DNA from: Palaemon carinicauda
Lineage: Eukaryota > Arthropoda > Malacostraca > Decapoda > Palaemonidae
DNA length: 64,000 nt
Direction: 5' to 3'
Assembly: GCF_036898095.1 (NCBI RefSeq)
Contig: NC_090729.1
Location: forward strand, 156,891,495-156,955,494
Shown: positions 48,801 through 60,890 of the stretch, one piece after another
Layout of the letters: each line of letters starts with the position of its first letter
Position numbering within the stretch: position 1 is the first letter of the stretch
The notes under the pieces: generated by a model
The model's input: the letters and a program-made list of their open reading frames with translations, nothing else
Databases searched by the model: none
Told to the model about the DNA's origin: nothing
Program-made: the position numbers and the translations under genes

Positions 48801-50475
48801 AGACTTCCCACTTCGACTGGTATACTCTAATGGTAGAAGCTCTCCTAGCTCTTGCAATTGCACTGGCTGCCTCCTTCGAAAAGCCTCTAGCTCTTGAGAG
48901 TCTTTCGATAGTCTGAAGGAAGTCAGACGAAGAGCGGGGAGGCTTTGATGGACATTCTTTACGTGGGGCTGACGTAACAGATCTACCGTTAGAGGAAGAC
49001 TTCTTGGAAAGTCTACCAGCCATTGAAGTACCTCGGTGCACCACTCTCTCGCGGGCCAGAGGGTAGCAACCAACGTCAACCTTGTCCCTTCGCGAGAGGC
49101 GAACTTCTGCAGTACCTTGTTGACTATCTTGAATGGTGGGAATGCATATAAGTCCAGAAAAGACCAATCCAGTAGAAACGCGTCTATGTAGATTGCTTCT
49201 GTATCTAGGACTGGAGAGCAATAGATTGGTAACCTTTTGGTCAACGAGGAGGCAAAGAGGTCTATGGTGGGTTGACCCCAAGAAGCCCAAAGACTCTTGC
49301 CCACGTCATTGTGGAGGGTCCATTCCGTGGGTATCACCTGACCCCTCCGACTGAGACAGTCTGCCAAGACATTCAAGTCCCCCTGGATGAATCTCGTCAA
49401 CAGGGAGATGCCTCGAATTCTTGACCATAAGAGAAGGTCCCTTGCGATCTCGAGCAGCGTGAAGGAGTGTGTGCCTCCTTGCTTGGAGATGTACGCCAAA
49501 GTTGTGGTGTTGTCTGAGTTGCCTCTACCACTAAGTTTCGAAGAAGCCTTCTAATATCATCAAGGCCAAGTGGACTGCTAATAGCTCCTTGCCGTTGATG
49601 TGCATGCTCTTCTGACTTGAGGTCCACAGACCCGAGCATTCCCGACCGTCCAGGGTCGCACCCCAACCCAAATCCGACGCGTCCGAGGACAACACGTGGT
49701 TTGGGTTCTTGACTGCTAGGGATAGTCCCTCTCTCAGACTGATATTGCTGTCCCACCATTTCAGGCATGCCTTTACTGGTTCGGAGACTGGGAATGATAT
49801 CGTCTCTAATGTCTTGTCCTAGTTCCAGTGAAAGGCTAGATGGAACCGGAGAGGCAGAAGGTGTAGTCTCCCTAGTGAGACAAACTGCTCCAGGGATGAG
49901 AGAGTCCCTACGAGACTGTTCTAACTCCTGACTGAATAAACGTTTCGTTTCAGCATTAGTTGGACTTCGAGCAGGGCTTGATTGCGAATCTCCATCCCCA
50001 AATATAGAATAATCTGGGATGGGATCAGTTGGGACTTTTAGGTTGACCAAAAGCCCCAACTCCCTGGCCAGACTCAACGTCCAATGTAGATCCTGCAGAC
50101 AGTGAAGACTGGACGATGCTCTGAGAAGCCAGTCGTCCAAGTACAGGGAGGCTCGGATCCCCGATAGATGGAGGGATTTGCCACATTCCTCATGAGCCTC
50201 GTAAACACGAGAGGCGCAGGACTGAGGCCAAAGCACAGGGCTCGAAACTGGTACCCCACATTCCTGTAAACAAACCTCAGAAACGGTTGGGAATCCGGGT
50301 GTATAGGAATGTGGAAGTATGCCTCCTGAAGGTCGAGAGAGACCATCCAGTCGCCTTCCATAAATGCTGTCAAGACAGCCTGGTAGACTTCATCGTGAAG
50401 TTTGTCTTGACAATGAACACATTGAGCGCACTTGCCTCTTATGTACTCTTGCAGTGAACATGGCTGCCAAATCAT
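48801..50475 (-). pseudogene. E4 reverse transcriptase / RNase H, frameshifted
   Basis: RT: WMVSLDLQEAYFHIPIHP, RALCFGLSPAPLVFTRL and the intact catalytic LYLDDWLLRASS (frames 50074-50475 and 49397-50236). RNase H: SSDASDLGWGATLDG near 49660, INGKELLAVHLAL near 49590, and NVLADCLSRRGQ near 49370. Connector: DLFASSLTKRLPIYC and LVATLWPAREW. At least two frame changes separate these, so the product is broken although every catalytic box is present. Confidence 0.85.
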
Positions 50476-52190
50476 GGAGCCATCCCTGAGGGACTTGTTC
50501 CTGCAGAGAACGTGGCTGTCAGATCATTGGAGCTATCCCTGAAAGCCTTGTTTATGCATGACATAATTGTACAGCAAAACTTCAAAGGCTCGAAAATAGC
50601 TGTGAAGTCGACCTGTAAAATCTTGGAGCGTCTCATGGCCAGGCGCCAGGGAGAGTCTATGAGGTTTGAGAAGTCTATCTGGGCAGAGGCAGGAACTCGC
50701 AAGCCGAGAACTTCTCTCGTGTCATATCAGACTCTCGCTCTATAAGCCAGTTTAAAAGAAGGGAAAGCAAAGGCTGTCTCCCCCAAACTCCTCCTGGTGA
50801 AAAACCAGTCGCCTAGCAAACGTAAAGCTCTCTTAGAAGAGCGAGAGAGCACGAGCTTATAAAACAACGGCTTCGAAGTAGCTAGGCCTAGTGTAAGCTC
50901 TGACGTTTAGGCGAACGAGGAGCAGCAGTTACAAAAAGATCCGGACAAAGATCCTTAAAAATCAGCATGATTTATTTAAAGTCCATAGAGGGCTAAGCAG
51001 CTTTAGGCTCCTCTCCGTCTGACAGAGTCCTCAAGGGAATATCAGTAGGAGGGGGAACAGCAACTTCCTCATCTGAAGGAACCTTGTCCGATAATAGCCG
51101 AGTCTCAAGCAAGGGAGAGACCTACCGTGGTGGCAATGCTTCACAAGCAGAGTCCACACGCACTGGTGCATTAGTAGCGGACCAGGACGCAACGTCATGT
51201 AACTGCTTGACAGTCTGTGAACTGTCAACAACAACAGGTGCGTGAGACCAGGACGCAACGTCATGTAACTGCTTGACAGTCTGTGAACTGTCAACAACAA
51301 CAGGTGCGTGAGGACGCACAGCGTCCACTCGAGACTGCTTTGACCGCCTAGACTGAGCAGTCAAAACAACTCTAGAATGCGGAGGTTGACGCTCAGCGTC
51401 AAAACAAGTCAACTCCGATTGTTAGCGAACGTCCTGAACGTCAACAGGAGCATCAGCAAGTGGCCTAACGTCCAAATGTGGCTGAAAATCCACACGAGAC
51501 CGCATCGAGTGTGGTTCTAAACAACCTGACTGACGTGACTTGGCTACGCCAACGTCAACAGGACGCACAAAGGAACGTTAGGGTGGCTGAAGGCCAGGAT
51601 CTCGATGAGATAAACGGCTAGGCTCAACGGACTTATCGGCAGAATAGTCTTCCATAAGGGAGGCAAGCTTATTCTGCATGTCTTGCCGTACAACCCATTT
51701 AGGATCAACGGGAATGGTTGCGGTAAGAGACGAGGGTAACGTCTGTGACCGCAAAACCTTGCCTACAAAAAGACTCTCGGAGTCTGTGTTACGCTTTTGT
51801 TAGGCGGCGAGCAGTCTTCCGATGACTGCATAGGGTCAGAGCTGTCCTAATAGTTAAAACCAGGACGCTGGACCTGTCCTGAAAGGACTGACTTTCGCTT
51901 AAAGGGCCTCGAAACCTTGTTCCACGGTTTCTTATGCGAAAAGCCTTCGGATGACGAGGAGAAAATGGTCTCTCTCTCCTTATGGTAGGGGTGATCTTGG
52001 TAAGATACACCCGATACCATAGAGGGAACGTCTGTTCGCTGATCAAGGCCTCTCGAACCCATAAGTCGTACGACATTACTTCTCCCCTGGGCTTGGGAGC
52101 TTGCAAGAGGTCCCGGACTAGGAGAACGACAGGCACGAACAGACGAACCCTCGGTCGCAACACTGATAACACTTTGCGCAATATCACTTT
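50476..52190 (-). pseudogene. E4 gag remnant
   Basis: The - strand resembles E5 gag (VPASAQIDFSNLIDSPWRLAMRRSK near 50700, compare the E5 frame at 63301-63936). Stops and shifts break it into frames 50472-50702, 51031-51412 and 51789-52187. A 66 bp exact-looking direct repeat lies at 51181-51246 and 51247-51312. Confidence 0.65.
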
Positions 52191-53439
52191 ATCACTACGA
52201 TTTTCTGTTTTGCACTTATTTCACTGAAATCGAATTTTTTAACAATTCACATTAGGTATGAATAAAACTGATTTCTACCTGAAGCACGCAATTCTACCCT
52301 CATCAAAAGGTTGTAATTGCGAAATCAGTCGTATAATGTAAGCACATTAATACCAGCAAAAAACAGTAAACATATTTTAAGATAAAAAAATCAGTAGCTG
52401 GGGAAGAGACTAAACACTAGTTCATTCAAAACTACGTTTTCAATCTCTCACCGTACATTGCCTTGGGACGAGAATAAAAAACTAAAAACGTTTTATCCTT
52501 TCTCCCCGTACAGAGACTAGGGACGAGAGTAACTCGAGAACAACGTTACCCGCTTGGGACGAGATAAAGATCGGAACGTTTTCTCTCCTCTCTCTCCCTC
52601 CGTCTCTATCTCTCTCTCTCTTGATTTCGCACCTAAGAGAGGAGCCCACTTACGTTTCGTCAAAAAAACAGGTTATTTGACCAAAGGAAAAAACTGAAAG
52701 GTTTTTCAATTAAAAAGTTCCTTTAAAATAGAATTTAAAACATTTAAGCTTTGAAAGAAGAATGAACAAAACGTCAGAATCGATTTACTCTTTCTGCAAA
52801 GTGAAACCGTGATACTCTCTCTCTCTATCGTAACGATAGAGCGCAAACTGCGTAGCATAAATAAACTAAACGTTAGTTCATCTTTGAAACAGTACGAAGA
52901 CTATTCAAAGAAAATCTTTCATAAAATATCTATTAAAAAAAAATCATTTAATAAGTTTTAAATCATTAGCTCTTTAAAAGCTATTTACGATTGAAAGGGC
53001 TCAACGTTGTTTAACTTCGGTTTCCAAGTTAGGACCGCCTACTCTCAGGAAAGGTCGCATATAAACAAATCATTAAAATTTATTTTGATGTTTATTATAA
53101 ATGGAAAGCTAATCGAAGAGGCCTAATAAAGGCGGTTGAGATATAAAATATATAGAGGAAAATCTATAATTAATTTATAACGTGATAAGATAATTGCTAA
53201 AAGCCTAAACACACTTCCGTACTGAGGGAAGGGTCGGCCATTTAAAAGTCAAGGAAAGTCCAAAAAACAATCCAAAGTCATCAAAAATTAAATCTATCCA
53301 AAAATGAGTTCAAGATTTAAGTTGAAGATAAAACACCTGTACTGCGAAAGCTCAAACCAAAATGAAGTACTTCACCAAATATGTTAAGAAAACTCCAGGT
53401 TCTACAGCGAGTATGAATACGTCTTGTCGTCAACGTCGA
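52191..53439 (-). other. E4 5' leader
   Basis: AT-rich non-coding leader with short CT-rich runs (about 52580-52620 and 52815-52825). No frame. Confidence 0.55.
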
Positions 53440-53897
53440 CAGAGAAGAATTGAAGGTTTTGTTTACATACAAGAGTGGTATCTGGCCGACAGTTGGCGCT
53501 GGTGGGCACACCCGCAACCTTCATAGCGATCGCTCGCGAGTTTTTTGAGTGTGTTTTCTGTCGAGCCGCAGAGTTGCAGCTATTATATATTCACCGGCTA
53601 AGTTAAATATTTAAAATCTTCCTCTGAGAATGTGCAAGAATGTCTAAGGAATGCTAACCTTCTTAGGAATAAAGTGTCATCACTGTCACACAGGCAAGGG
53701 AATAAACAGCCAACAGGAATGATGTACTGTATAACATCAAAAAGAATGAGGATATCACCAGGTTTGCATAGAAAACTATTACATAGCTAATATTGAGAAA
53801 CAATTGGAAATCCCTCTATACATCCCTTGCCAACACAAAACCTTAAAAGAAACAACAAAATCAAAACAGGCCATTGATGGCACTAAAATTACATTTG

Positions 53898-56340
53898 TAC
53901 TACCCAGTGGATGAAAAAGTGAGGGATTAGTGGCCTGCTCCGAGAGTGGGGCCTTCCCGCCACCTTGGTAAAGTTTAAACAGCTGTACCCAGCTTCGCTG
54001 AAACCCTACTTCTATTGATAGGTGAGGGTTTGTATTAGATTAATAACAAATATAAGCTTGAAAAATTCCCACCTTTATGTATTTGAAAGCCTTACTTGAA
54101 TATATGGAATTTGTTTTCCCACAACTTTAATGAATAGCAGCATTCTCTTTAAGCATATCATGCCCAAGTATTTAATACAATGCTGGATACACTCAAGAGG
54201 AGATGCTGGATAGATTCCACCTATGGAGACAGGGAGGTTACAGAGTTGTGAAACCTCTGCATGTGTGGTTGACAGAGATGATTGGAGCATTGGGTAGTTG
54301 CGCTGGTATCTCAACTAGGAGCATCACTAAATCCAGAAATCATTCAGCTAGTGGCCATTTGAAAGCCACCAGCATAAGCCTGATGGTCAAAGTCATCAAC
54401 ATATTGTTGAGTGTTCATTGAATCAAGCAGAAGGGAAGAAAGGTGTAAGCATGGATGTTGGAACGCATATTCCATGCTGGCAGATGGATCTGGGACTGAA
54501 GAGTAGAACATGGAAGCTTCTTATTTATTCGGGTTGCTAAGAAGTCTACCACCAGGGTACCACAATGGGCAAGAAACCCTTCCACCATGCAAGAAAGTAA
54601 GGACCACTCTACTCTTACGATCTGCCCCAGGAAACAGTGTGCTCGCCAGTAAACTCGTCTTGCCTGGAATGTACCTCACAACTAACACTTGTGTGCCTGC
54701 TTTGCCAGGTCACAAAGAAGTTGGGACAGTCCCTCCCCGATTGTTGACGTAAGCCACTATAGCAGTCTTGTCGCTTATTAACATCACCGAGTGCCCTATC
54801 TAACACTGCTGGAAAGACGGCATGGCTAGAAGCTCAAGGACATGTCTGGAGGTTCGAGGAGCGTCATATCCAACTGCGCTACCCTTGCCTTAATCAGGTC
54901 AGCGGCTGCCTCCCCAAGTTTGTTTATCTCCCTGATGAATGTGAGAACTCTTAGGCAAAGTTGACTTAGATTCCAGATTATCCATTTCTGCTGAGAGGAG
55001 GCCTGTGTCAAGATAGGGAGAACCTTCCCTTCCCCAGACTCCCCTCTTCTCCCCCCGAAAGTGGGTTCAACAGTGGGAGAAGTAAATCCCTTTACTCCCA
55101 CTAGAGTAGGACCTTTCCGGAAGAAGGCCCAAACACTATCTGGTCTCTGCAGGCGCAAAAGGGTTTGTGGGAGGGACTAGCACATAGGTCGTCATCCTGA
55201 CCAGTAGAGCCCATAAACGTTCCCTTGCCAGACTAACTAACCAAGGCAAACCCCACTTCCACACTACCCCTGGAGAAAGGCTTTGGTGCAATGCTGCTTC
55301 GCCTGCAAAACCACAGAGGAAGCTGAAGAGCTCTAAAGAGACTTCCCCCAAGTTGGTTGTCCTTTTCTTTGACGCTTGCCTTTTCTTCCGAGTGGCAGAG
55401 AGCTACTTAGCAAGAAAAGAAGTAGCAAAAGAGACAAAGCAGGTGACATGAAACGACGATGTTTCTCCATCTCAGTCGAGGATTTCTCCTGAATCAGGAC
55501 CTCTGCAACAAGAGACGGTTCGGCAACATCAAAAGAATATGTCCAAAGGCACAACTCCACCACTCTCCTCCACTGGCGAGTCAGGAACAGAAGGGTGTGA
55601 AAACTTCTGCGACCTAGCCACAGTTAACATCTCCAGAAGTTTCCCCGCTCATGGGACGTCATCAATACTAAAGGTGGGCCCCAGCACACTTAGGTCCAAG
55701 TTCTTGCAAGAGCTGTCAACAAATATGTCGGCAGGAGTGCTCTGGCCAAGAGGTATGTATGTACTGTATTACCTCCACTAGAGTAAGGGACTCCCTGAGA
55801 GAAAAGCAGACTACTCCTTCCTCTTGCCTCCTCCACAGACCAAAGCCTTGGAAGGAGAAGAGGAAGAGCGCGCAGTGACCTAACCTGAAGGAGGAAATAA
55901 GAGCCAGAAATTCTTGGATATCAGCTTGGATGTACCCAAAACAGATTCCAAAGAATCTTTCCCCGCCTTATCTTCTCTTCTTCGCAAACCCAGTCCACTC
56001 CAGCAAAGGCCAGTCTCTACACCAAGGACAGGGATTCTCACAAACAGGAATTTTACCTGCCACACCTACATAATTCACGAGGGTAGGCTTCTACCTTGAA
56101 GCCACGGAGCCGACATCACACAAAAGAGCAAACAGCAATCTAGACAAAGACCAAATGGATTAATAGTTCAACAAAGCACCAGAAAGTATGTCTGTACTCT
56201 CTGGTGGCTAAATTTAAAGTGAAGGTTTGCGCTACATGCCAGAGGTCCCACACCCAGCTGTATTACCTTGTTAAAAGTATAACATTGGGTCCCAGCTTCG
56301 CTGAAGTCATACTCCCATTAAAGATCAAAGGTTTGTATTA
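53898..56340 (-). mobile_element. Degenerate DIRS-like relic E6 with flanking direct repeats
   Basis: On the - strand, gag-like fragments occur at about 55136-55560 (LCGFAGEAALHQSLSPGVVW) and an RNase H piece at about 54640-54790 in a broken frame (LISDKTAIVAYVNNRGG, like the E3 box WMSDNATVVAYM). An RT was not found between them, so it is probably deleted. The relic is bordered by imperfect direct repeats of about 140 bp (53898-54036 and 56190-56340), sharing cccagcttcgctgaa and ggtttgtatta. No inverted terminal repeat was seen. Confidence 0.6.
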
Positions 56341-56528
56341 TGTACAGGAATAAAATACAATAGATTAATTTGATAAATTAACTAAAACTAAGCAAAATGT
56401 TCTTTCCAAAGCATTTTTCACTAACAGTTGTATAAAGGAATAGAAATTAAAGTTGAATACAGTATAAAGATTCTCAAATAAACAATTGTAACTTAATCTA
56501 ACAGACAAATTTACCAGTAAAAACTTAC
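56341..56528. other. Ubc6 intron sequence next to the exon
   Basis: AT-rich sequence between the E6 relic and the donor of the Ubc6 exon. Nothing recognised. Confidence 0.6.
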
Positions 56529-56609
56529 CCGAAGATAACGGCATTCCATATCATTATATTATTCTCTGTTGGTGCAGCACTCACGCCTGCAGGGGGATCT
56601 TGTTGAAGC
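56529..56609 (-). CDS. Ubc6: Rad6-type ubiquitin-conjugating enzyme, N-terminal exon (second coding exon)
   Basis: The 81 bp exon reads [13 protein letters not shown] and [11 protein letters not shown], matching residues 16-41 of UBE2A/UBE2B. Its acceptor is cctatttccag and its donor gg/gtaagt. It carries one base of the preceding Arg codon and leaves two bases (GG) to be completed by the exon at 33830, which gives Gly. Residue counting places the catalytic Cys of the next exon at 88. The first exon, encoding about 15 residues, was looked for to the right and not found; it may lie beyond E5 or outside the window. Confidence 0.93.
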
Positions 56610-56934
56610 CTGGAAATAGGAAAACTTGGTCACAAACCTCAAAAGTAATAACATGAGAGGTAGCACTTGACCAGTGGGTTGCAGGCAATGGTTATCTTTT
56701 ACTTAAAAAATTTCAGCTACACAGGTACTGTATCTTTTTTCAGAAATATAGGAGTATAGTTTATAATTCAGTATTTTATTATAAGAAAATTATGCTTGTC
56801 ACAAAAAATAACCACACAGCAATGATGGAATAATTTGTATTTACAGTAAACTAATAACAAGGAAGAAGGGTAGTATTTTCTTTCTGTTTTGTTTTATTTT
56901 ATATTAAATAAATTTAAGGCAAAAGTATGGTATG

Positions 56935-57219
56935 ATGATTGTATCATGGATAAGGAAGTTGGTGGTGAGAAAGTGTCAAAAAGCTACAATAAATGCCAAG
57001 TGAGCCTCAAGATTGAGATCCTTTAACCATGCGATGAGATGGAATGAGCAGCAGCTGATTAAAAAAGCATTAGATATGGAAGTGATGGGGGGAAGACCTT
57101 TTCAGAAGGTCCAAAAACCTGGAAAACAAGTGGACAAACGAAGACCTAGATCTAACAGGAAGATAGAGCACGGCAGAAAAGTGAAGAAAATTCCTTTCAC
57201 ACCTCATCTAGTAGGGTGA
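56935..57219 (+). mobile_element. LINE C-terminal relic
   Basis: The frame at 57013-57219 reads RSFNHAMRWNEQQLIKKALD and MEVMGGRP, which resembles the tail of RTE-like LINE proteins (usual form: GH..R..., then GGRPRGRP). The GH pair is mutated and no RT is upstream. It is a short, old fragment. Confidence 0.55.
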
Positions 57220-58211
57220 AGAGCTGATGTAAAAACGATGATGTAAATTAATGCATGTACAGTAGTATGCATAGCATAAGTACATCTAACTTTGCAACAA
57301 TTAATAAAGTATTCTACCTAAATATATAAACAATTGAAGGTTATATTCTATAGTAATGTACTATACAGTATATTATTTCACTATAACGTGACAGGCCAAA
57401 ACGGAAACCTTCTCAAATGTGGAACATATATTGGACCACAATCAGACTTGAAATGTTATGTGGAACTCAAAGATATGGGAATAACCCAGGAAGGTAAAAC
57501 TGACAGTAAAATAAAACTCTTCACAGCCTACAGTACGCCAAAACAAGAGTTCAAGGCAAACTTCCACAAGAGGGATAAGAAAAAGATAATTATCTATGAC
57601 AATTACATAAAATTAACTATACAATTTTACCATGGCTTTTAAATGGAAAGAAATTTCGAATTGATACTCAATCCTTCAAAAAGGTATTCTGTATTCTTTT
57701 TATAATTTGCTTTAAATTATCTCTATTTGCTTACTAAAATAGTCAACAAGCCATATCACAGTTCATTAAACATTTTGTTACAACTTTAAAGCAGTGCAAG
57801 ATTTTCATCCTATGCAAGCTCCATAACAAATATTTTTTATTTTTTCATAATTAAAGTATCATTCTCCCCAAAAATCCTATAATAAGTACTGGTATTAAGT
57901 TATCTAAGGCTCATGAAAAACTGATCAGTAAATACAATCATTATTTGCCTAATGCCTCTTTTTTTTTTTTTTTTTTCTTTTTTTTTCTTATAATGTAAGG
58001 AAAATCAAAGAGCTTTTGGATAAGATAAAGTTCTTTTGCTTTTTGTAAATACTGTAAAGTAATGTAAAGGGGACCTATAATTTGATGGACAACAGCATTT
58101 AAAAGCAAATCTACCAAACAAAAAAACAACAGTAATATCTCGTATACTGTACTGTATCACCATTTGCCTTAGCACCAAACTTCTGCCTGTGATTCAGTAC
58201 AGTACTTGGTC
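57220..58211. other. Non-coding stretch
   Basis: AT-rich with a T run at 57959-57977. The frame 57334-57642 is not recognised and has no splice or homology support. Confidence 0.45.
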
Positions 58212-58521
58212 TTAACCCTTTTACCCCCCGGGCTATTTGGAAATTTCCGACCCTTAACCCCCAGGGGGTTATTTTTTTCCCAGCACACTTTACAGTATAT
58301 TTTTTTTTAATTGCTCTAACAGCCTTAATTTTTGTCATAGAGAGGTCAGGTTGGTCTCATTCTCTTGGAAAATGCCTGAATTTTCTCAAAAAATTATCAA
58401 AAATATGAAAAAAAATAATTTTATAGCATTTTTTTGCAAGGACGTACCGGTACGTCCATGGGGGTAAAGGGATGGCTTTTGTGAAACGTACCAGTACGTC
58501 CTTTGGGGGTAAAAGGGTTAA
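58212..58521. mobile_element. TTAA-flanked MITE, piggyBac type
   Basis: TTAA at both ends (58212-58215 and 58518-58521) is followed by inverted termini cccttttaccccc and gggggtaaaaggg. The CCCTTT start is characteristic of piggyBac elements. It is 310 bp and non-coding, with a subterminal palindrome ggacgtaccggtacgtcc near 58440 and a near copy (acgtaccagtacgtcc) near 58487. Confidence 0.88.
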
Positions 58522-58977
58522 CCAGCACTGCTGAATGTGGAAAGAGCAAGAAAAAATGACTGGGTGTGGATCCCATAGAAAACGGGTACTAAAATGTAAA
58601 TAAGAGAGTTAGAGCAAGATTGCAATTTGCACAGTAGGCACCCCTTATACACAGCACACAATTTTCATACACATTCACAAGTACAGTACTGTAAAATTCT
58701 TGTAATGATCTATTTTGGATTTCAGGAGCTTGACAGAACAGTTCTCGAGTAATGTAGAGAAATTTTCAATTTCAATTCAGGCATAACATATACATGCGCT
58801 GTAATTTTTATTTTGGTATTAACTTGATGTTTATTTTCATAAGCTGGACGAATAACTAGGTTATCCGCCCACACTATAAGTTAAAAGAAACTGTAATAAA
58901 ACAATATTATATCATTTAATACAGTAAGCAAAATGACATTTGCAATAACGTGACATTGATTTCACATGAAATAGGAC
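58522..58977. other. Non-coding stretch
   Basis: AT-rich, nothing recognised. Confidence 0.45.
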
Positions 58978-59233
58978 TATTTGTTGACTTTTGTGGCTGG
59001 AAATTCTAAGCATGAGTCAGGTTAGGCCTAAATTAAACAAAATTTGCCTTGCAAACAATTCAATTTACAAACAGCTATTTAGAACATATTAAGTTTGTAA
59101 GTTGAATGATTTGCAAGTCAAATTTGGTTAAATTTGGGCCTAATTAAGTTTTTAAGTCGAATTGTTTGCAAGTGAACTTGCGTTGAATTTAAGCCTAACC
59201 TGACTCCTATGCCTACTATTAGAAGTCAACAAA
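58978..59233. repeat. Foldback element next to E5
   Basis: Arms at about 58978-59075 and 59135-59233 are reverse complements: ctatttgttgactt, gagtcaggttaggcctaaat and cttgcaaacaattc on the left match their inverses on the right. It is probably a small foldback transposon. Its right tip is where E5 starts. Confidence 0.7.
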
Positions 59234-59939
59234 TATGATATTTTGATTATAAAATAAATTTTTTAATATACTTACCCGGTGAATATATAATAGCTGACGT
59301 CTCCGACGGCTCGACAGATTCCAAAAACTCGCGAGCGATCGCCGTGAAGGTTGCGGGTGTGACCACCAGCGCCGATTATCGGCCAGATACCGCATATACT
59401 TGTAAACATCTCCAGTTCTTCTCAGTCCCCTAGGTCTCTATCGGGGAGGAAGGGAGAGCCTTTAATTTATATATTCACCGGGTAAGTATATTCAAAAATT
59501 TATTTTATAATCAAAATATCATTTTTAAATATTAAACTTAGCCGGTGAATATATAATAGCTGATTCACACCCATGGTGGTGGGTAGAGACCAGTATTAAT
59601 ACAATAAAGGCATATATGCTCAAGAGTTTTTGACAATTATTCAAAAAACAGACTTAAGTATAGGTACCTGGTAAGGAAGCAGACTGATTATTACTCTGCA
59701 TCATTAGTCCGCTATCCTCATGAAGTCCAGCGATCCTCTTAGGATGCCGAAAGACTCCCAGGATCTGCTATAACCAGGGTGAACACCCCTATAACAGGAC
59801 CTCATCAATACCCTTAATCTGGGCGCTCTCAAGAAACAATATTTTGACCACCCGCCAAATCAAAAAGATTGCGAAAGACTTCTTAGTCTCCCGTACAACC
59901 CAAAATAAGATTAAAAATTTCAAGAGTAGATTAAAAGGA

Positions 59940-60890
59940 TATTGGGATTAAGGGAATGTAGTGGTAGAGCCTTCACCCACTACTGCACTCGCTGCTACGA
60001 ATGGTCCCAGTGTGTAGCAGTTCTCATAAAGAGTCTGGACATCTTTCAAGTAATATAAAGCGAAAACCGACTTGCCTCTCCAAAAGGTCGCGTCCATAAT
60101 ACTTTTAATGGGTCTATTTTGCTTAAACGCTACAGAAGTTGCTATCGCTCTAACTTCATGAGCCTTGACTTTAAGTAAATTATGATCCTTCTAACTTAAT
60201 TGAGAGTGTGCCTCCCGAAACAAAAGTCTAATAAAATAAGACCACGCATTCTTAGACATAGGCAAAGAGGGCTTTTTAACGGAGCACCATAAAGCCTCTG
60301 AACAACCTCGTCGCGGTTTAGTTCTGGATAAACAAAAATTAAGAGCTCTAACAGGGCCCAGCACTCTTTCAACTTCATTCCCCACAATCTCAGAAAGACT
60401 GGGGATTTCAAATGATTTAGGCCAAGGACGAGACGGAAGTTCATTCTTGGCCAATAAAAACCAAGTTGAAGAGCGCATACTGCTTTATTAGCGGAGAAAC
60501 CGATGTTCTTGCTAAAAGCATGTATCTCACTAACCCTTTTAGCCGAAGCCAAGCTCACCAAAAAAAAGTGTCTTGAGGGTAAGATCCTTCAGGGAGGCTG
60601 AATTTAATGGTTCAAACCTGTCTGACATAAGGAACTGTAGGACCACGTCCAAGTTCCAAGCAGGAGTCGAAATATGACGCTCCTTGGAAGTCTCGAAAGA
60701 CTTAAGCAGGTCTTGGAGATCTTTGTTATTAGAAAGATCCAAACCCTTATGCCTGAAAACAGAAGCTAACATGCTTCTGTAGCCTTTAATGGTGGATGCA
60801 GAGAGGGAGCGACCGTTTCTCAGATAAGGCAGAAAATTCACAATCTGCGCTACAGAGGCACTTGGAAGAGGAAATAGAGGAGGACTTGCA
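59940..60890 (-). pseudogene. E5 tyrosine recombinase, broken
   Basis: N-terminal domain (SVAQIVNFLPYLRN, STIKGYRSMLASVF) near 60860-60760. Catalytic Arg in ASAKRVSEIHAF (frame 60196-60561) near 60540. The segment WFLLAKNELPSRPWPKSF is near 60460. KVKAHEVRAIATSVAF with the His box and ALYYLKDV with the Tyr are after a TAG at about 60191-60193. The TAG stands where E4 has a GAG Glu codon. One frame change near 60545 is also present. Confidence 0.82.

Larger units (their letters stand above)
47118..53616 (-). mobile_element. DIRS-like element E4
   Basis: This 6.5 kb element lies in the Ubc6 intron in gene orientation. The inverted terminal repeats (about 47158-47312 and 53440-53603) are nearly identical, e.g. 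ctcgcgagcgatcgctatga and ggccagataccactcttgta. The internal complementary region at 47370-47457 is the exact junction of the two outer ends. The - strand carries gag, RT/RNase H and recombinase. It is the same family as E5 and is only lightly damaged. Confidence 0.9.

Noticed and set aside
54075..54314. KYLGM-like word in a - strand frame, possible RT box of E6
   Set aside because: It lies downstream of the RNase H piece, the wrong order for a DIRS RT, so it is probably chance.
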